NCBI GenBank assembly: GCA_009667805.1
Contig: CM019066.1
Location: forward strand, 7,998,001-8,062,000
DNA length: 64,000 nt
Reading direction: 5' to 3'
From: Leptobrachium leishanense
Lineage: Eukaryota; Chordata; Amphibia; Anura; Megophryidae
The position numbers and the translations under genes were made by a program. The notes beneath the pieces were generated by a model that was not told the origin of the DNA, did not search any database, and was given only the letters and a program-made list of their open reading frames with translations. Below are positions 1 to 10,484 of the stretch, piece by piece. The stretch's first letter is position 1. Every line of letters starts with the position of its first letter.

Positions 1-379
1 TTCAACACTAGTGCATGTGTGTGGAGGATGTCTACATAACCCTCAGAATGCCGCAGTACTAAAGATTAGTGAGTACTGGTTAAACAATAGTCATATGACT
101 TCCTTAACCAGCTGATGAAGCCGCATGCTGGCGTCGAAACGCGTCCTGGACCTAAGTCTAGCTTTTAATTTTCTTATTTTTATTTAAATAAATTTTAAAG
201 AAGAACCAGTTCCTGCATGTTTGGTTTTTTATTGGGTTTGACCGAACAAAACCCATATGCTTTCTACTTTGAGCTTGGAATAGCTCCACCAAATGTGAGT
301 TCCCACTTGTTATGGTCTTATAACTTACGTCAGATACACACGAGAGTCTGTCTCTGTCTTTTTTCCTTATTCCAACGGA
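1..379. other. No gene seen; dispersed-repeat-like sequence
   Basis: No credible reading frame. Around 113-150 there is a GATGAAGCC ... GTCGAAACGCGT segment of a kind often found in dispersed vertebrate repeats. A loosely similar segment (GAGGAAGTC ... GACGAAATGC) occurs at about 25566-25595. Nothing else can be supported. Confidence 0.3.
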
Positions 380-778
380 TGTGGTGAGAAATCCCTGACG
401 TTAAGGAGTGGGTTACCTGAGAAAACATTCCAGATTAAACAACCCAAAGGCGCCAACCCGCTCAGAACCAGTGTTGAGGCTCTCTTTTTGTGAGTTGATT
501 GACCATAGAATATCGAAAATATTACCCACCTGTGATTTATACTGCACCAAGTTTTTCGTTCTGTCTGTTTTATCCATATTATGTAATATTGTTGGTGACG
601 TCATTTGAGAAGCCGTCCGAATCCCCTTGCGTCCACTCGCGCTGACCAGATACATATCTTGTTCTTACTTATCTGATAAACTGAACTTCTGTTAATAAAA
701 GCATTTGCATTTCTCTTAGAGAACGCTTGTCTGAATGCAGCTACAGTTCAGCGCTTAGCGACTTTTTTTGTCGCCACA
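380..778 (+). repeat. Possible solo LTR (TGTGG...CCACA)
   Basis: The segment begins TGTGGTGAG and ends TCGCCACA, giving short inverted TG/CA ends. It contains AATAAAA near 695, followed by a plausible R/U5-like stretch. The flanking pentamers (acgga and ttctt) do not match, so no target duplication supports it. Weak candidate only. Confidence 0.22.
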
Positions 779-1282
779 TTCTTTCTATATTTCATACAAA
801 TAGATTCTTTAACACGAAGAAAAAAAAAAACAATAAAACGAAAACAATTTCCTAAACTGGCATCTCAAGCTCCGTTACTTGACTATAGATTTTCTAATTT
901 GAGCTGATTGTTCAGACTCTGTTGTGTCTTCCCATATTTCTTTGATTTATCACTTTCCCAAACATTGATCACCTGAATTACAGAATCTCAGCCTCCGAGG
1001 TTTCTGTTTCATCTTCCGCTTTCGCTGTATTTCTCTATTGACTAGTGCCACGTTCGCCTGGCCCAATAATTTTCTGCTTTTCAATAATCATAAAGAAGGA
1101 TTGCCAGTTACTGGAAGGAAGCGAAAATGTTTCTCTCTAAAACAATCAATGTTTGAAAACCACTTTATCTCTCGTCCCTTATAACTTGTTCATTTGTTAC
1201 AAATAGATATATAGTGTCACGGTACCAACTGCATATCCGGTTGTAGAGAACTGATGTACATTTAGTTGGTTGCTACACTTAA
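779..1282. other. No gene seen
   Basis: AT-rich intergenic sequence without open frames, recognisable termini or RNA-gene signatures. Confidence 0.4.
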
Positions 1283-1387
1283 GACTAGGGCAGGGGTCAA
1301 CAAGCTTGGCTCCCTTATGTTTTGGGAACTACATCTCCCATGATGCTCAGTCACCCGTTAGGCTGACTGAGCCACATGGGAAATATA

Positions 1388-2708
1388 CAAAGTTATCCAA
1401 AGAGAATCGAAAAGTCACCGCACTCTCTGTGACTTTTCGTTCTCTTCAATTCCGTACGATTTGGCGATCCCATTTTTCTGCGAACCTGCGGTGTATTCAG
1501 CAAGCACCAAAGGGCCGTCGTAGTGCAGGGAAAAGCCGCCGAAAACCTGACGAACACTTACCGCAAAACCCAGGCGAATGCACACCAAAACCCGCAAAAA
1601 CATCTGGATTAAGCCCGCCGAAGACGCCGGAGAAACCCGAGCAGGAGCCGATCACAGCGTAGAGCAGCCGCCGGAAAAAGCTGACACCGCAGACGAAGGA
1701 GAGTAAAAAAAACAGTACGCTTGAATGTTTGAAAAGTGAAACGCTGCTTGCAAACAAACTACTGAGCGAAAATGTCTGAAATTCTCATAAAAGATCCAAT
1801 GAATGATAATGAAAAGGGCTGTTACAGAAAAAAGAAAAAAAACGATTTAAAAACAAAAACGGAAAAAAAATGTTTGCAAAAAAATCCCAAAAAAGGCTGG
1901 GGTCAGACCAGCGCATTTTTAACGTGCGTTCTGGCGCACTTAATCACGGCCGCACTAGCAGCAAATAACGGGCAATGACAGCCAATATACGAAGTACGGT
2001 CGCACGAAAATCCGGCTGCGCAACGCAAGTGGAAAATGAATGCATTTTTTCGAGAACGCAGAACCGCTAGTACGGTCGTACAGAGTGCGCTGCGCCCGCT
2101 AGCGGTGTGTGTGTGTGATTTGGAGACGTCAGACCCTGCTCGTGTCCGGCCAACATAATGTCCAGACGCAAAAAGTTTCCTAGTTTGGATTCGTAAAACA
2201 TCACGCACGAACATGCGCATCGTATGACCGTTTTCGCATATTTCGTGAAAAAATACATCAATGCGTTCGGACGCACTTTTTTACGTTCGCGTGTAAAAAT
2301 GCTTTCGTTTGACCCTAGCCTTAAAGGTCCTAAAAAAATCTATAAATAAACTTTTTACTGTAGAATATTATAATAAAAGGTTTATTGTATGTTGAATTAA
2401 AACGGGAATATTTTTAACATTGAAGCCTATGGGAATCGCCTGAATAAACCTGTCGAATGAAACCACAGAACAGCAGGGCAATTTGGCAACTTTTCACTGC
2501 TGGTTTGTGTTCTCTAAATAGCTGAAGCATTGCTTCTCTATGGGGATTTGCTGCCCTCGAACAGGCACCGTATGTGCAGACAGTTCTCCAGGATTTGGCG
2601 AATTGCCTGCTGTCTGGATAGCCGAATGGCCAGGAAAGGTAACCGAATGCTGAATTTCAGCATTCGGTTACCTCTCAGCCCCAATTCGGACCTCTTTGAA
2701 TAACCCTG
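1388..2708. mobile_element. GGGTTATTCA-family MITE, copy 1 (with Harbinger insert)
   Basis: The left end CAAAGTTATCCAAAGAG is a decayed form of CAGGGTTATTCAAAGAG, and the right end reads CTCTTTGAATAACCCTG. ATA flanks both sides. Just inside the left end is a short palindrome (CGAAAAGTCACnG). The sequence after the palindrome is clearly shared with the copy at 15673-16492. Without the inserted MITE it is about 0.9 kb. Confidence 0.6.
1895..2320 (-). mobile_element. PIF/Harbinger-type MITE, copy A
   Basis: One of five copies in this window of a ~427-bp MITE with inverted ends GGCTGGGGTCAGAC / GTTTGACCCTAGCC. The best copies are flanked by TAA or TTA. In this copy the left flank has decayed to AAA. 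Orientation matches copy D and is opposite to copies B, C and E. It is inserted inside the GGGTTATTCA element. Confidence 0.65.
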
Positions 2709-2759
2709 ATAGTTCATTTTTTCAAAATATCAGGGAGCCAAGGTTGCTGACCCCCGGAC

Positions 2760-3009
2760 TAGGGTGACCATATCGGCCATGTTTAAAAGGACACATATTG
2801 CTATTTCATGCAGAGGGGAGCACAGGGAAAAGTGCTGCCCTGCAACATGTGTAATTCTTATGCTGCAGGAAGGAAATCAAGACCGGTCACCTGGGAATCC
2901 TCTTTGACTTCTTACCTGCAGCGTATGGATTATGCATGCTGCGGGGTCACATTCTTCATGCACTGCCCATCAGCATGAATAAATTATATGTGTCGATATG
3001 GTCACACTA
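2760..3009 (+). mobile_element. TAGGG...CCCTA MITE family, copy 1
   Basis: About 250 bp, beginning TAGGGTGACCATATCGGCC and ending in a decayed inverse (ATATGGTCACACTA). The interior (CATGCTGCnGGGTnnC, CTGCCCATCAGCATGAAT) matches copies at 7893, 9160 and 10449. TA at both ends is compatible with a TA target, but superfamily assignment is open. Confidence 0.55.
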
Positions 3010-3059
3010 CTTAGGGCAATACAACTTGTTCTGCTTTTCACTTCTCCTGTTCACTACCA

Positions 3060-3420
3060 AGCTCGACTATACACCCCTTGGCGACCCTATATCGAGTATG
3101 GATGATATGGTGTTCCACAGGAGCAATGTAAATTAATTTTATTTATTTCAAACTAATTTCATTTGCATTTGGGCTCTAGAACATGCTCCTAAAAGTTTAG
3201 CATAGTGATGCCTGAGGTGCTAACATTTTTTGAAAGCCAGCTGGGAATCGGTATTCTATACATCTTCCCAGCTGATCTTGCAGAGCTCTGGCCTGCAGTA
3301 ACTCTTTTAGGCCAGCAGATGGTGAAAACTGCCTGCTAAATAGGTTATTACAGTAAGAAAAACATCGGGAATATTCCCAAATATTTATTACTGTATAATT
3401 AAACATAATTTTCCACAAAC
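3060..3420 (+). repeat. Dispersed repeat shared with 26985-27260 (opposite orientation)
   Basis: The blocks GTTCCACAGGAGnAATG, CATTTGCATTTGGGCTC, TGATGCCTGAgGTG, TCCCCAGCTGATC-like and GGCCAGCAGATGG recur in the same order in the reverse complement of 26985-27260. No coding frame, tail or inverted ends are evident. It could be a fragment of a retroelement 3' region. Confidence 0.5.
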
Positions 3421-3481
3421 CACTGGTTCCTGACAGTTGTTTTCTACAACATCCCTTCTGTACTCCCCCCCTATGCAGTAA

Positions 3482-3908
3482 GGCTAGGGTCAGACTAACG
3501 CATTTTTCGCGTTGTCCGTGAAAAAGTGCGTTCGAACGAATGGACGTATTTTTTCACGGAATATGCGATAGCGGTCATACGATGCGCATTTCCGTCCGTG
3601 ATTTTGTACGGATCATCAATAAAACACTTTTTGCGTCTGGACGTTATGTTGGCCGGACATTAGCAGCGTCTGACGTCTCCCAATCACGCACACACGCCGC
3701 TATGCGGACGCAGCGCACTCTGTACGTCAGTAGTAGCGGTTTGACGTTCTAGAAAAAATGCGTTCGTTTGCCACTTGCGTTGCGCGGATGAACTTTCGTG
3801 CGGCCGTTCTTCGTATGTTCCCCGGCATTGGACGTCATTTGCTGCTAGCACGGCCGTGATTTCGTGCGGTTAAACGCACGTTAAAAATGCTTTTGTCTGA
3901 CCTTAGCC
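3482..3908 (+). mobile_element. PIF/Harbinger-type MITE, copy B
   Basis: Ends are GGCTAGGGTCAGAC and GTCTGACCTTAGCC, flanked on both sides by TAA (3479-3481 and 3909-3911). A 3-bp TWA duplication with GG...CC termini is the PIF/Harbinger signature. The interior is CpG-rich with CACGCACACACGCCGCTA and GTCAGTAnTAGCGG motifs. No open frame of transposase type. Confidence 0.75.
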
Positions 3909-4267
3909 TAAGACTTTCAGCTCGGACGCACACTATAGGGGTTATTCAATAACCACTGTTCTTAAGTTGGAAAATGGTGAATTTATTTCAGCAAACTATG
4001 GTTCATCAAGTTCAGTGAAACTATGGTGAATTCACCATCTAGGGAACTGCCAACATAGTTCTCCGTACTTTCCATCATTCTAGTCACTGTATTTTCTGTT
4101 GAAATTAACAAAGCTCCCCACATAGCTCCCATTTGTCCCAGTCCATGTTATCTAACATTGTTTTTACTGGCGTTTTCAATGTTGTTTCTATCAGAATTTA
4201 ATAGAGATTGATACTTTAAAGTTACCAAAGTATATGTTGCAGAGAATGTCGAAACGGTCATCGTTGC
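3909..4267. other. No gene seen
   Basis: Contains imperfect internal repetition (TGGTGAATTTA / TGGTGAATTCACC near 3970-4035) but nothing that can be assigned. Confidence 0.3.
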
Positions 4268-5118
4268 CACGGCCGGATTTGCTTCCCAGGAGCCTGTATT
4301 CACAGAAATGAGGAGCACCCCTACCCCGTCAACAAAAAAAAAAACACTGCCAAAATTACTTTTTATATTTTCATTTGGGGCAAACTAAATAAAATAAAAA
4401 ATATATATATTTTTTTAAAAAACTGAAAACCAGTTCCTCTCTGTGCTCAAATCAACAGAAGGGACAGAATCTGTTGCCTTAGTTGAGTTAGTGCATTGTT
4501 TGTTTTATATGTAAAATCATATATTTCCTCTGCTGTAGAACAGAAAAAAAAATGTATTTACTTTTTTCTATGATTTATTTTTAAACATTACACGGTCATG
4601 TTTGGTATCATTGCAAAGACCAGACTCTGACCTTTCCAATGACTCCTCACTCACTCCTTGTGCAGTGTACAATTCAGAGATGCAGGTTGCAAACTCCCCA
4701 TCTCTCCTCAATGCACTGCCACAGTCTAGGTTGTCGATGAAACAATGCATTGCATCATCAGCTCCACACTTGCTGGCAGTGCGGGAAATGAGAAGGTGAG
4801 TTACCGCAGCAACACTGTTCACTTTATAATTGTAATGTGAATAAAAGTGCTGTGTTAGAGAAAAATAGAGAAAAATTATATTTTATTTGTTATTTTATTT
4901 TTAAATAGATCTAACCTGGTTATGTTTGAGATCACTGTAAAGGTCATAATCTGGTCTTGGCAATGATACCTCATATGTCCCTCTAGCCCTTAGGGCTCCA
5001 GAGATACAGTGGTCTAAATAATTGTAAATTATTTTTTTTTATTTTTTTTTACAAAGAGCCCTTGTGGCAGGCACCTGTAGGCATATGCCTACTCTGCCTA
5101 GTTATAAATCCGGCCCTG
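4268..5118. mobile_element. Possible hAT-like non-autonomous element (CAGGGCCGGATTT ends)
   Basis: The left CACGGCCGGATTT and right AAATCCGGCCCTG form inverted termini of a type common in hAT elements. The flanking octamers do not match, so no target duplication is seen. The interior contains two diverged copies of a ~150-bp block (TATTTTTAAA...GTTATGTTTG...ATCACTGTAAAGGTC) at about 4575-4650 and 4895-4970. Confidence 0.4.
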
Positions 5119-5144
5119 AACCCACTCACATGGTCTAGAGCCCT

Positions 5145-5213
5145 AGACAGACTGGCTCATTTTATAACACCGGTGGACCTGTAGAGGCAATTATAAAATG
5201 AGCCAGTCTGTCT
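5145..5213. repeat. Perfect 23-bp hairpin with a 23-nt loop
   Basis: Left arm 5145-5167 and right arm 5191-5213 are exact inverse complements (AGACAGACTGG...TTATAA). The loop is 5168-5190. The arm and loop sizes resemble a short pre-miRNA-like or palindromic MITE-core fold. No promoter or conservation evidence can be judged here. Confidence 0.6.
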
Positions 5214-6235
5214 GGATTGAGGAGAATGGAAAAAAGGCTTTGGGGGCTTTTGGTTAGAATTGTGTAGTCGCTTAGAGGAAGTTAGAATCATGGGTATTAA
5301 GGCTCAGTGAGATGCTGAGTTTGGAGGCTTGATACCCTAAATCTGCAACAGAGGTATCACAGTTTTGTGCCCAATGATGCAATGTTGTTAAACATTATAT
5401 GCAGTTCTCTGGTTATACAGTGATATTTTACATTAGATGTTTTAGTGTTATATTTTCAAATCATAACTAGTTGTGCCTCACTGTAAGTACTTTGCCTTCT
5501 ACCCTCAAACAATGATCTCGTACGGAGGCCCACCAGACTTCCACTATAACAATGTAGCAATTACACACAAGCTGTCATCCACAGCTGTTCCCAAAAACAC
5601 GTTTGATAGATAACTTCGGATTTAGGTCCCAGTGTACTGTGACAATTACAGACCGAGAACACTGCTACTTGTTTTACTATGAGAAAACAGGTTTCATCTT
5701 AGTCGAAAGGAAAATAAAATGTTAATTTAATCATTTTTGTTAGTGACCTCACCTCACCATATTAAATTAATGAAGATATATATATCTGATCACTACAGCT
5801 GCCTACGTCTGTGTTTTTGATTGCACTGTAAAGTGTAGAACCATGTTTGTTATCTTTTTCCTCATTTTTTTTCTGTATACTGACCTGCTTTCTTTGAAGT
5901 TTCCAAATGATGCACTTTTGTTTTGCAGCAATGGTATTAATGAGACCCACTGGGATGTATCAAACCATCTGCTTCCCAAAATGCCGGGTCTGCGAAAGCT
6001 GTGGATTTACATTGTATTCCTGGTATAATAGTTTATCTGCTCTTGTATATTTGCTGCAAACTGTTGAATTAGATCAGTTTGTGGAATTGGCTGTCACTTT
6101 GGTATTTCAACATTTTTATAAATGTGTATGATATGTAACATTAAGTCCTTCAAGACAAATGTTTCAAAGCTGTCATAAAATTATTGGATGTATATGGCGA
6201 AATTAATATATATTATTTGACTGAAAAATTGCCCT
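5214..6235. other. No gene supported
   Basis: An exon-like stretch near 5927-6022 (after TTTTGCAG, before GTATAA) was considered and not accepted. Otherwise AT-rich sequence with no assignable element. Confidence 0.3.
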
Positions 6236-6535
6236 TTAACCCCTTATCGCTGTACGGGTTGTGCCCGGTGGCTGGGTCTTAATTCCAGGTGGGTCCTACT
6301 AGTACGCCGTGCTGTCCAGCTGCTGAAGCGGGCCCCTCCTCCAGTCATTGGCTGCAGGGGGGTAGCTTGAGTTGAGGCCATCACGCGGCAGCTAATGATG
6401 CATGCCAGCTGGACGGGTGAGCCGAACCATATACGCCAGCGGGGTGTGCTTTGTGTCTCATGGCGTTGAGTCCCACCCACCTCGGGGACTGCATAGTACA
6501 CCTAGTACACCCCGCGGCCAAAAGAGTTTAATGTA
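6236..6535. repeat. Short TTAA-related GC-rich repeat fragment
   Basis: Starts with TTTAACCCCTTATCGCTG and ends in CGGCCAAAAGAGTTTAATG, a weak inverted pair resembling the TTAACCCCTT...AAGGGGTTAA families elsewhere in the window. It is GC-rich relative to its surroundings. No coding frame is accepted. Confidence 0.3.
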
Positions 6536-6575
6536 ATTGTTTTATTGTTTGTAGTCTGATTGATATATATATATA

Positions 6576-7799
6576 CACTATATTGCCAAAAGTATTCGCT
6601 CACCTGCCTTGACTCACATATGAACTTGAGTGACATCCCATTTCTAATCCATAGGGTTCTAGATGATGTCGGTCCACCCTTTGCAGCTATAACGGCTTCA
6701 ACTCTTCTGGGAAGGCTGTCCACAAGGTTTAGGCGTGTGTTTATGGGAATTCTTGACCATTCTTCCAGAAGCGCATTTGTGAGGTCACACACTGATGTTG
6801 GACGAGAAGGCCTGGCTCTCAGTCTCCGCTCTAATTCATCCCAAAGGTGTTCTACCAGGTTGAGGTCAGGACTCTGTGCAGATCAGTCAAGTTCGTCCAC
6901 ACCAGACTCTGTCATCCATGTCTTTATGGACCTTGCTTTGTGCACTGGTGCACAGTCATGTTGGAAGAGGAAGGGGCCAGCTCCAAACTGTTCCCACAAA
7001 GTTGGGAGCATGGAATTGTCCAAAATGTCTTGGTATGCTGAAGCATTCAGAGTTCCTTTCACTGGAACTAAGGGGCCACGCCCAGCTCCTGAAAAACAAC
7101 CCCACACCATAAGCCCCCCTCCACCAAACTTTACACTTGGCACAATGCAGTCAGACAAGTACCGTTCTCCTGGCAACCGCCAAACCCAGACTCGTCCATC
7201 AGATTGCCAGATGGAGAAGCGCAATTCGTCACTCCAGAGAATGAGTCTCCACTGCTCTAGTGTCCAGTGGCAGCGGGCTTTACACCACTGCATCCGACGC
7301 TTTGCATTGCACTTGGTGATGTATGGCTTGGATGCAGCTGCTCGGCCATGGAAACCCATTCCATGAAGCTCTCTGCGCACTGTTCTTGAACTAATCTGAA
7401 GGCCACATGAAGTTTGGAGGTCTGTAGCGATTGACTCTGCAGAAAGTTGGCGACCTCTTCGCACTATGTGCCTCAGCATCTGGCCTCCCACTTCGTGGCT
7501 GAGTTGCTGTCGTTCCCAAACACTTCCACGTTCTTATAATACAGCTGACAGTTGAGTGTGGAATATTTAGGAGCGAGGAAATTTCACGACTGGATTTGTT
7601 GCACAAGGTGGCATCCTATCACAGTTCCACGCTGGAATTCACTGAGCTCCTGAGAGCGACCCATTTTTTCACAAATGTTTGTAAAAACAGTCTGCATGCC
7701 TAGGTGCTTGATTTTATATACCTGTGGCCATGGAAGTGATTGGAACACCTGATTCTGATTATTTGGATGAGTGAGCGAATACGTTTGGCAATATAGCGT
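6576..7799 (-). mobile_element. Tc1-type transposon, decayed (1.22 kb)
   Basis: Imperfect inverted ends of about 28 bp (left CACTATATTGCCAAAAGT, right the inverse of CGCTATATTGCCAAACGT) lie next to TA on each side. The left end sits in a (TA)n tract. The only gene is a transposase on the minus strand, broken by frameshifts and a stop. Size and terminus-gene-terminus layout are standard for Tc1/mariner. Confidence 0.88.
6600..7664 (-). pseudogene. Tc1-type transposase pseudogene
   Basis: Would have catalysed cut-and-paste excision and TA-targeted insertion of the surrounding element. The frame starts at the ATG complementary to 7662-7664 (MGRSQELS...). An N-terminal helix-turn-helix region follows ([21 protein letters not shown]). 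The central catalytic core spans 7491-6883, with first Asp in LWSDELRFS, second in the [10 protein letters not shown] block, and the downstream EHLWDELERR carrying the Glu. Lesions: frame changes near 7610 and 7487, and an in-frame TGA near 6878 between the second and third catalytic blocks. It cannot make a complete enzyme. Family identity is secure; loss of function is directly visible. Confidence 0.88.
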
Positions 7800-7892
7800 A
7801 TATCAAAGTCTGTAATAGCCAACATTGTGGTAATTGTTTAAAATGGCCTTCTAAGGGCTCCCCCTTCCACCTTCCCTGTTGTTTTCTCCTGC

Positions 7893-8145
7893 TAGATTGG
7901 CCTGTTTTCCTGGACACATATTACTATTTCATGCAGAAGGCAACACAATGAACAGTGGTGCACTGCAACATGTATAATTCATATGCTGAGGGAAGAAAAC
8001 TGAAGCTGGTCACCTGGTAGTCCTTTTTGATTACTTAGCTGCAGCTTATGAATTCTACATGCTGCGTGGTGGCGTTTTTCATTCACTGCCCATCAGCAGG
8101 AATGAATTATGTGTCCAGGAAAATATGGCCGATCTAGCAACCCTA
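7893..8145 (+). mobile_element. TAGGG...CCCTA MITE family, copy 2
   Basis: The right end reads GGAAAATATGGCCGATCTAGCAACCCTA. The left end is TAGATTGGCCTGTTTTCCTGG, its decayed inverse. The interior matches copies at 2760, 9160 and 10449, including CTGCCCATCAGCAGGAATGA. Confidence 0.6.
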
Positions 8146-8454
8146 TTGCCAACATGTTGGCATTGGGCATACCTTAGCACTATTAGTGGGATCTATTCCC
8201 TCAATGTCTTCTCCACGACCACCAATATGTATATACTGTATATATGTACATCTGTAATGAAGAAACCATTTTCTGTTATTTCTTTATTATTATTACTACC
8301 AGATTCCATTCAATGTATATATTAATTTTAAAAAAAAAAAGCCGTTCAGATTCGGCACATTACTTTTGAAATTATTTCTGTGATGTTAAACAGAATATAA
8401 AAATGATTTATAATTTTGTGAAAAAATATATCAGAGAATAATAATTAAGCGCAC

Positions 8455-8605
8455 CCCAAACGGTTTAAGCTCATCTGAGCAGGGCCCTCTTTTCTCCATA
8501 TACTTTGTCTATACTAGTTTGTGTTCAATGCCGCACTCTTTATTATGAAGTTGTTCGTGCTAAACTGTTTGTGCTATACAAATGATGAAATAAATGATGA
8601 TCCCA
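8455..8605 (+). mobile_element. L2-like LINE/SINE 3'-end fragment
   Basis: Contains TTTAAGCTCATCTGAGCAGGGCCCTCTT, then GTGCTATACAAATGATGAAATAAATGATGAT. This is the layout of L2-type 3' UTRs and their derived SINEs: a GAGCAGGG block and a TATAnAAAT(A/G)AT tail. No coding part remains. The identification rests on general knowledge of these tails and on resemblance to the L2 3' end at 32628. Confidence 0.45.
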
Positions 8606-9159
8606 TGAATGTGTCGCTCGTTTTAACTTGCGTGCTCTAACGATTTTATTACTTACATTTATATCACTGCACATGGATTTAGGGAGTCACACAGACATGG
8701 TCTTTTTGATTTTCTGCATCGTCCTAACCTGAAAATTTGTCAGTGAATCCCACAAATCTGGCTTAGGCTTCAGTATGCTGCGTAGGCCGGAGACACCTAG
8801 GTAGGAGTTACTATGTGCAAAATTTCAGTTCTCACATGGTCTGGTTGTACGACACACAGTTTTCCCTTAGACCTCACGAGCACCTGCAGTCCTAGATTGT
8901 TATCCATTTTCTGGAGGCCTCGGAACAAACCGCATGCATCTGTTTAATAGTGCGCATGGTATTTAATGGAAAAAATCAGGGCTTTTGAATCCCATGCAAG
9001 AGAGCTGCAAGCACCGCTCGTGTATGAGCAGCCCTGTTTGACAGCTCGGCATGACGTGGCCGAGATGACCAATGTTCCATCAAAGTCATGTCCCTAGGCG
9101 GCCACAACATCTTCCTCCCGATCTGAGACCTACCATAATTAGAAGTTTTGAGTTCTACC
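8606..9159. other. No gene seen
   Basis: No open frame with protein character, no recognisable element ends. Confidence 0.35.
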
Positions 9160-9807
9160 TAAGGATATTGTCATGTTTTCCCATGAATACCATTTCATGC
9201 AGAGGGAGAGCACAGGAAAGAAGTTGCTCCACAGAGTATATAATTCATATGCTTCTGGATTTATCTTATCGAGGCATTCCTTTTTGATTTCTCATCTGCA
9301 GCGTATGAAGTCTGCATACTTCAGAATTGCATACACTGCCTATAAATGTGCTGAAAAAGATATGGGTTAAAGCTAGGGTCAGACGAACGCATTTTTCGCG
9401 TCGTCCGTGATAAAGTGCGTTCGAACGAATGGACATATTTTTTCACGGAATACGCGATAGCGGTCATACGATGCACATTTTCGTCCGTGATTTTGTATGG
9501 ATCATCAATAAAACCCTTTTTGCGTCTGGACGTTATGTTGGCCGGACATTAGCAGCGTCTGACGTCTCCTAATCACCCACACACGCCGCTAGCGGACGCA
9601 GCGCACTCTGAACGTCAGTACTAGCGGTATCACATTCTTGAAAAAAATGCGTTTGTTTGCCGCTTGCGTTGAACAGCAAACTTGTACTTCGTACATTGGC
9701 CGTCATTTGCTGCTACTACGGCCGTGATAAAGTGCGGCTGCACGCGCGTTCGCACTGCGTTCGTCTGACCCTAGCCTTAGGAAAATATGGAAGATCTGAC
9801 AACCCTA
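9160..9807 (+). mobile_element. TAGGG...CCCTA MITE family, copy 3 (split)
   Basis: The left part 9160-9369 and right part 9777-9807 (GGAAAATATGGAAGATCTGACAACCCTA) are joined by a Harbinger-type MITE inserted at TTA. The undisrupted order is seen in the copy at 7893. Confidence 0.55.
9370..9776 (+). mobile_element. PIF/Harbinger-type MITE, copy C
   Basis: Ends AAGCTAGGGTCAGACGAACG and CGTTCGTCTGACCCTAGCC, flanked by TTA on both sides (9367-9369, 9777-9779). Same interior and orientation as copies B and E, slightly shorter (407 bp). Inserted into a TAGGG-family MITE. Confidence 0.72.
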
Positions 9808-10448
9808 GCTTTAACACTGGCAATTTCTCTCGTAGTGTGATACACCTAGAATGAGACCTGGTTCATAATGTCAAACTTTCTAGGATTACTCTGGGGATTA
9901 CTCAGATTTCACATGGAATGTCTGAGGTCATTATCGGATTTCATTACCTCATCCACTACCGTGTTTCCTGCAGATTGTTCTGCCGTTTATGTCCACAGTT
10001 CATCATAAATCAACAGACATTGTAGCCGTTACTAAATGGTAGTTTCACTTTTGTAAAAGAAAGGCAAAACAGGAAAACATAGGTAATATGAAAGGGTCAT
10101 TATGTACATAAAATGCTTTATTATAATTGATTTTCATTTGTTGTGTAAATGATTATGTTCTGGTGAGCAGCATGTTTGAGTTTAGGCTTTTTTCATCCTT
10201 TTTACACATGTCCATTCTTAATCCCCACATGGACCTCTACTCTACTCTACCTACCTCTAATACTTCATTACACAACTTGCCTTTTCCTATTGTGCTAGCT
10301 GTGAAACAAACTCCATGCTTGCATGTGGGCAATATCTTTTTGTGTTTGTCTTTACACATGAGTGTATAGTGTTTCTAAATGTATGAAGCCATGGAGCGTA
10401 TAATTTGCATAACAGGATATGAAAGTAGTGGTAATGGTTGAGTGTATT
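9808..10448. other. No gene seen
   Basis: No assignable element; short frames here have no protein character. Confidence 0.35.
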
Positions 10449-10484
10449 TAGGGTTGCAAGGTCGACCATGTTTTTCTAGACACA

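Larger units (their letters stand above)
1291..2756. mobile_element. hAT-type non-autonomous element, outer shell of a three-level nest
   Basis: The left end CAGGGGTCAACAAGCTTGG pairs with the inverse of the right end, CCAAGGTTGCTGACCCCCG. The element is flanked by the 8-bp direct repeat GACTAGGG (1283-1290 and 2757-2764), as expected for hAT transposition. No transposase is present. The body is filled by a GGGTTATTCA-family MITE, which in turn carries a Harbinger-type MITE. The right target duplication overlaps the TAGGG terminus of the next MITE, so this element landed in that one's left end. Confidence 0.72.

Noticed and set aside
5927..6022. Exon-like segment (TTTTGCAG before, GTATAA after) with KCRVCESCGF in one phase
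   Set aside because: Two phases are equally open, no neighbouring exon or zinc-finger context was found, and GGGATGTATCAAACC-type sequence looks like a dispersed repeat.
6560..7366. 268-aa plus-strand frame over the Tc1 element
   Set aside because: Antisense shadow of the transposase; the minus strand has the catalytic motifs.
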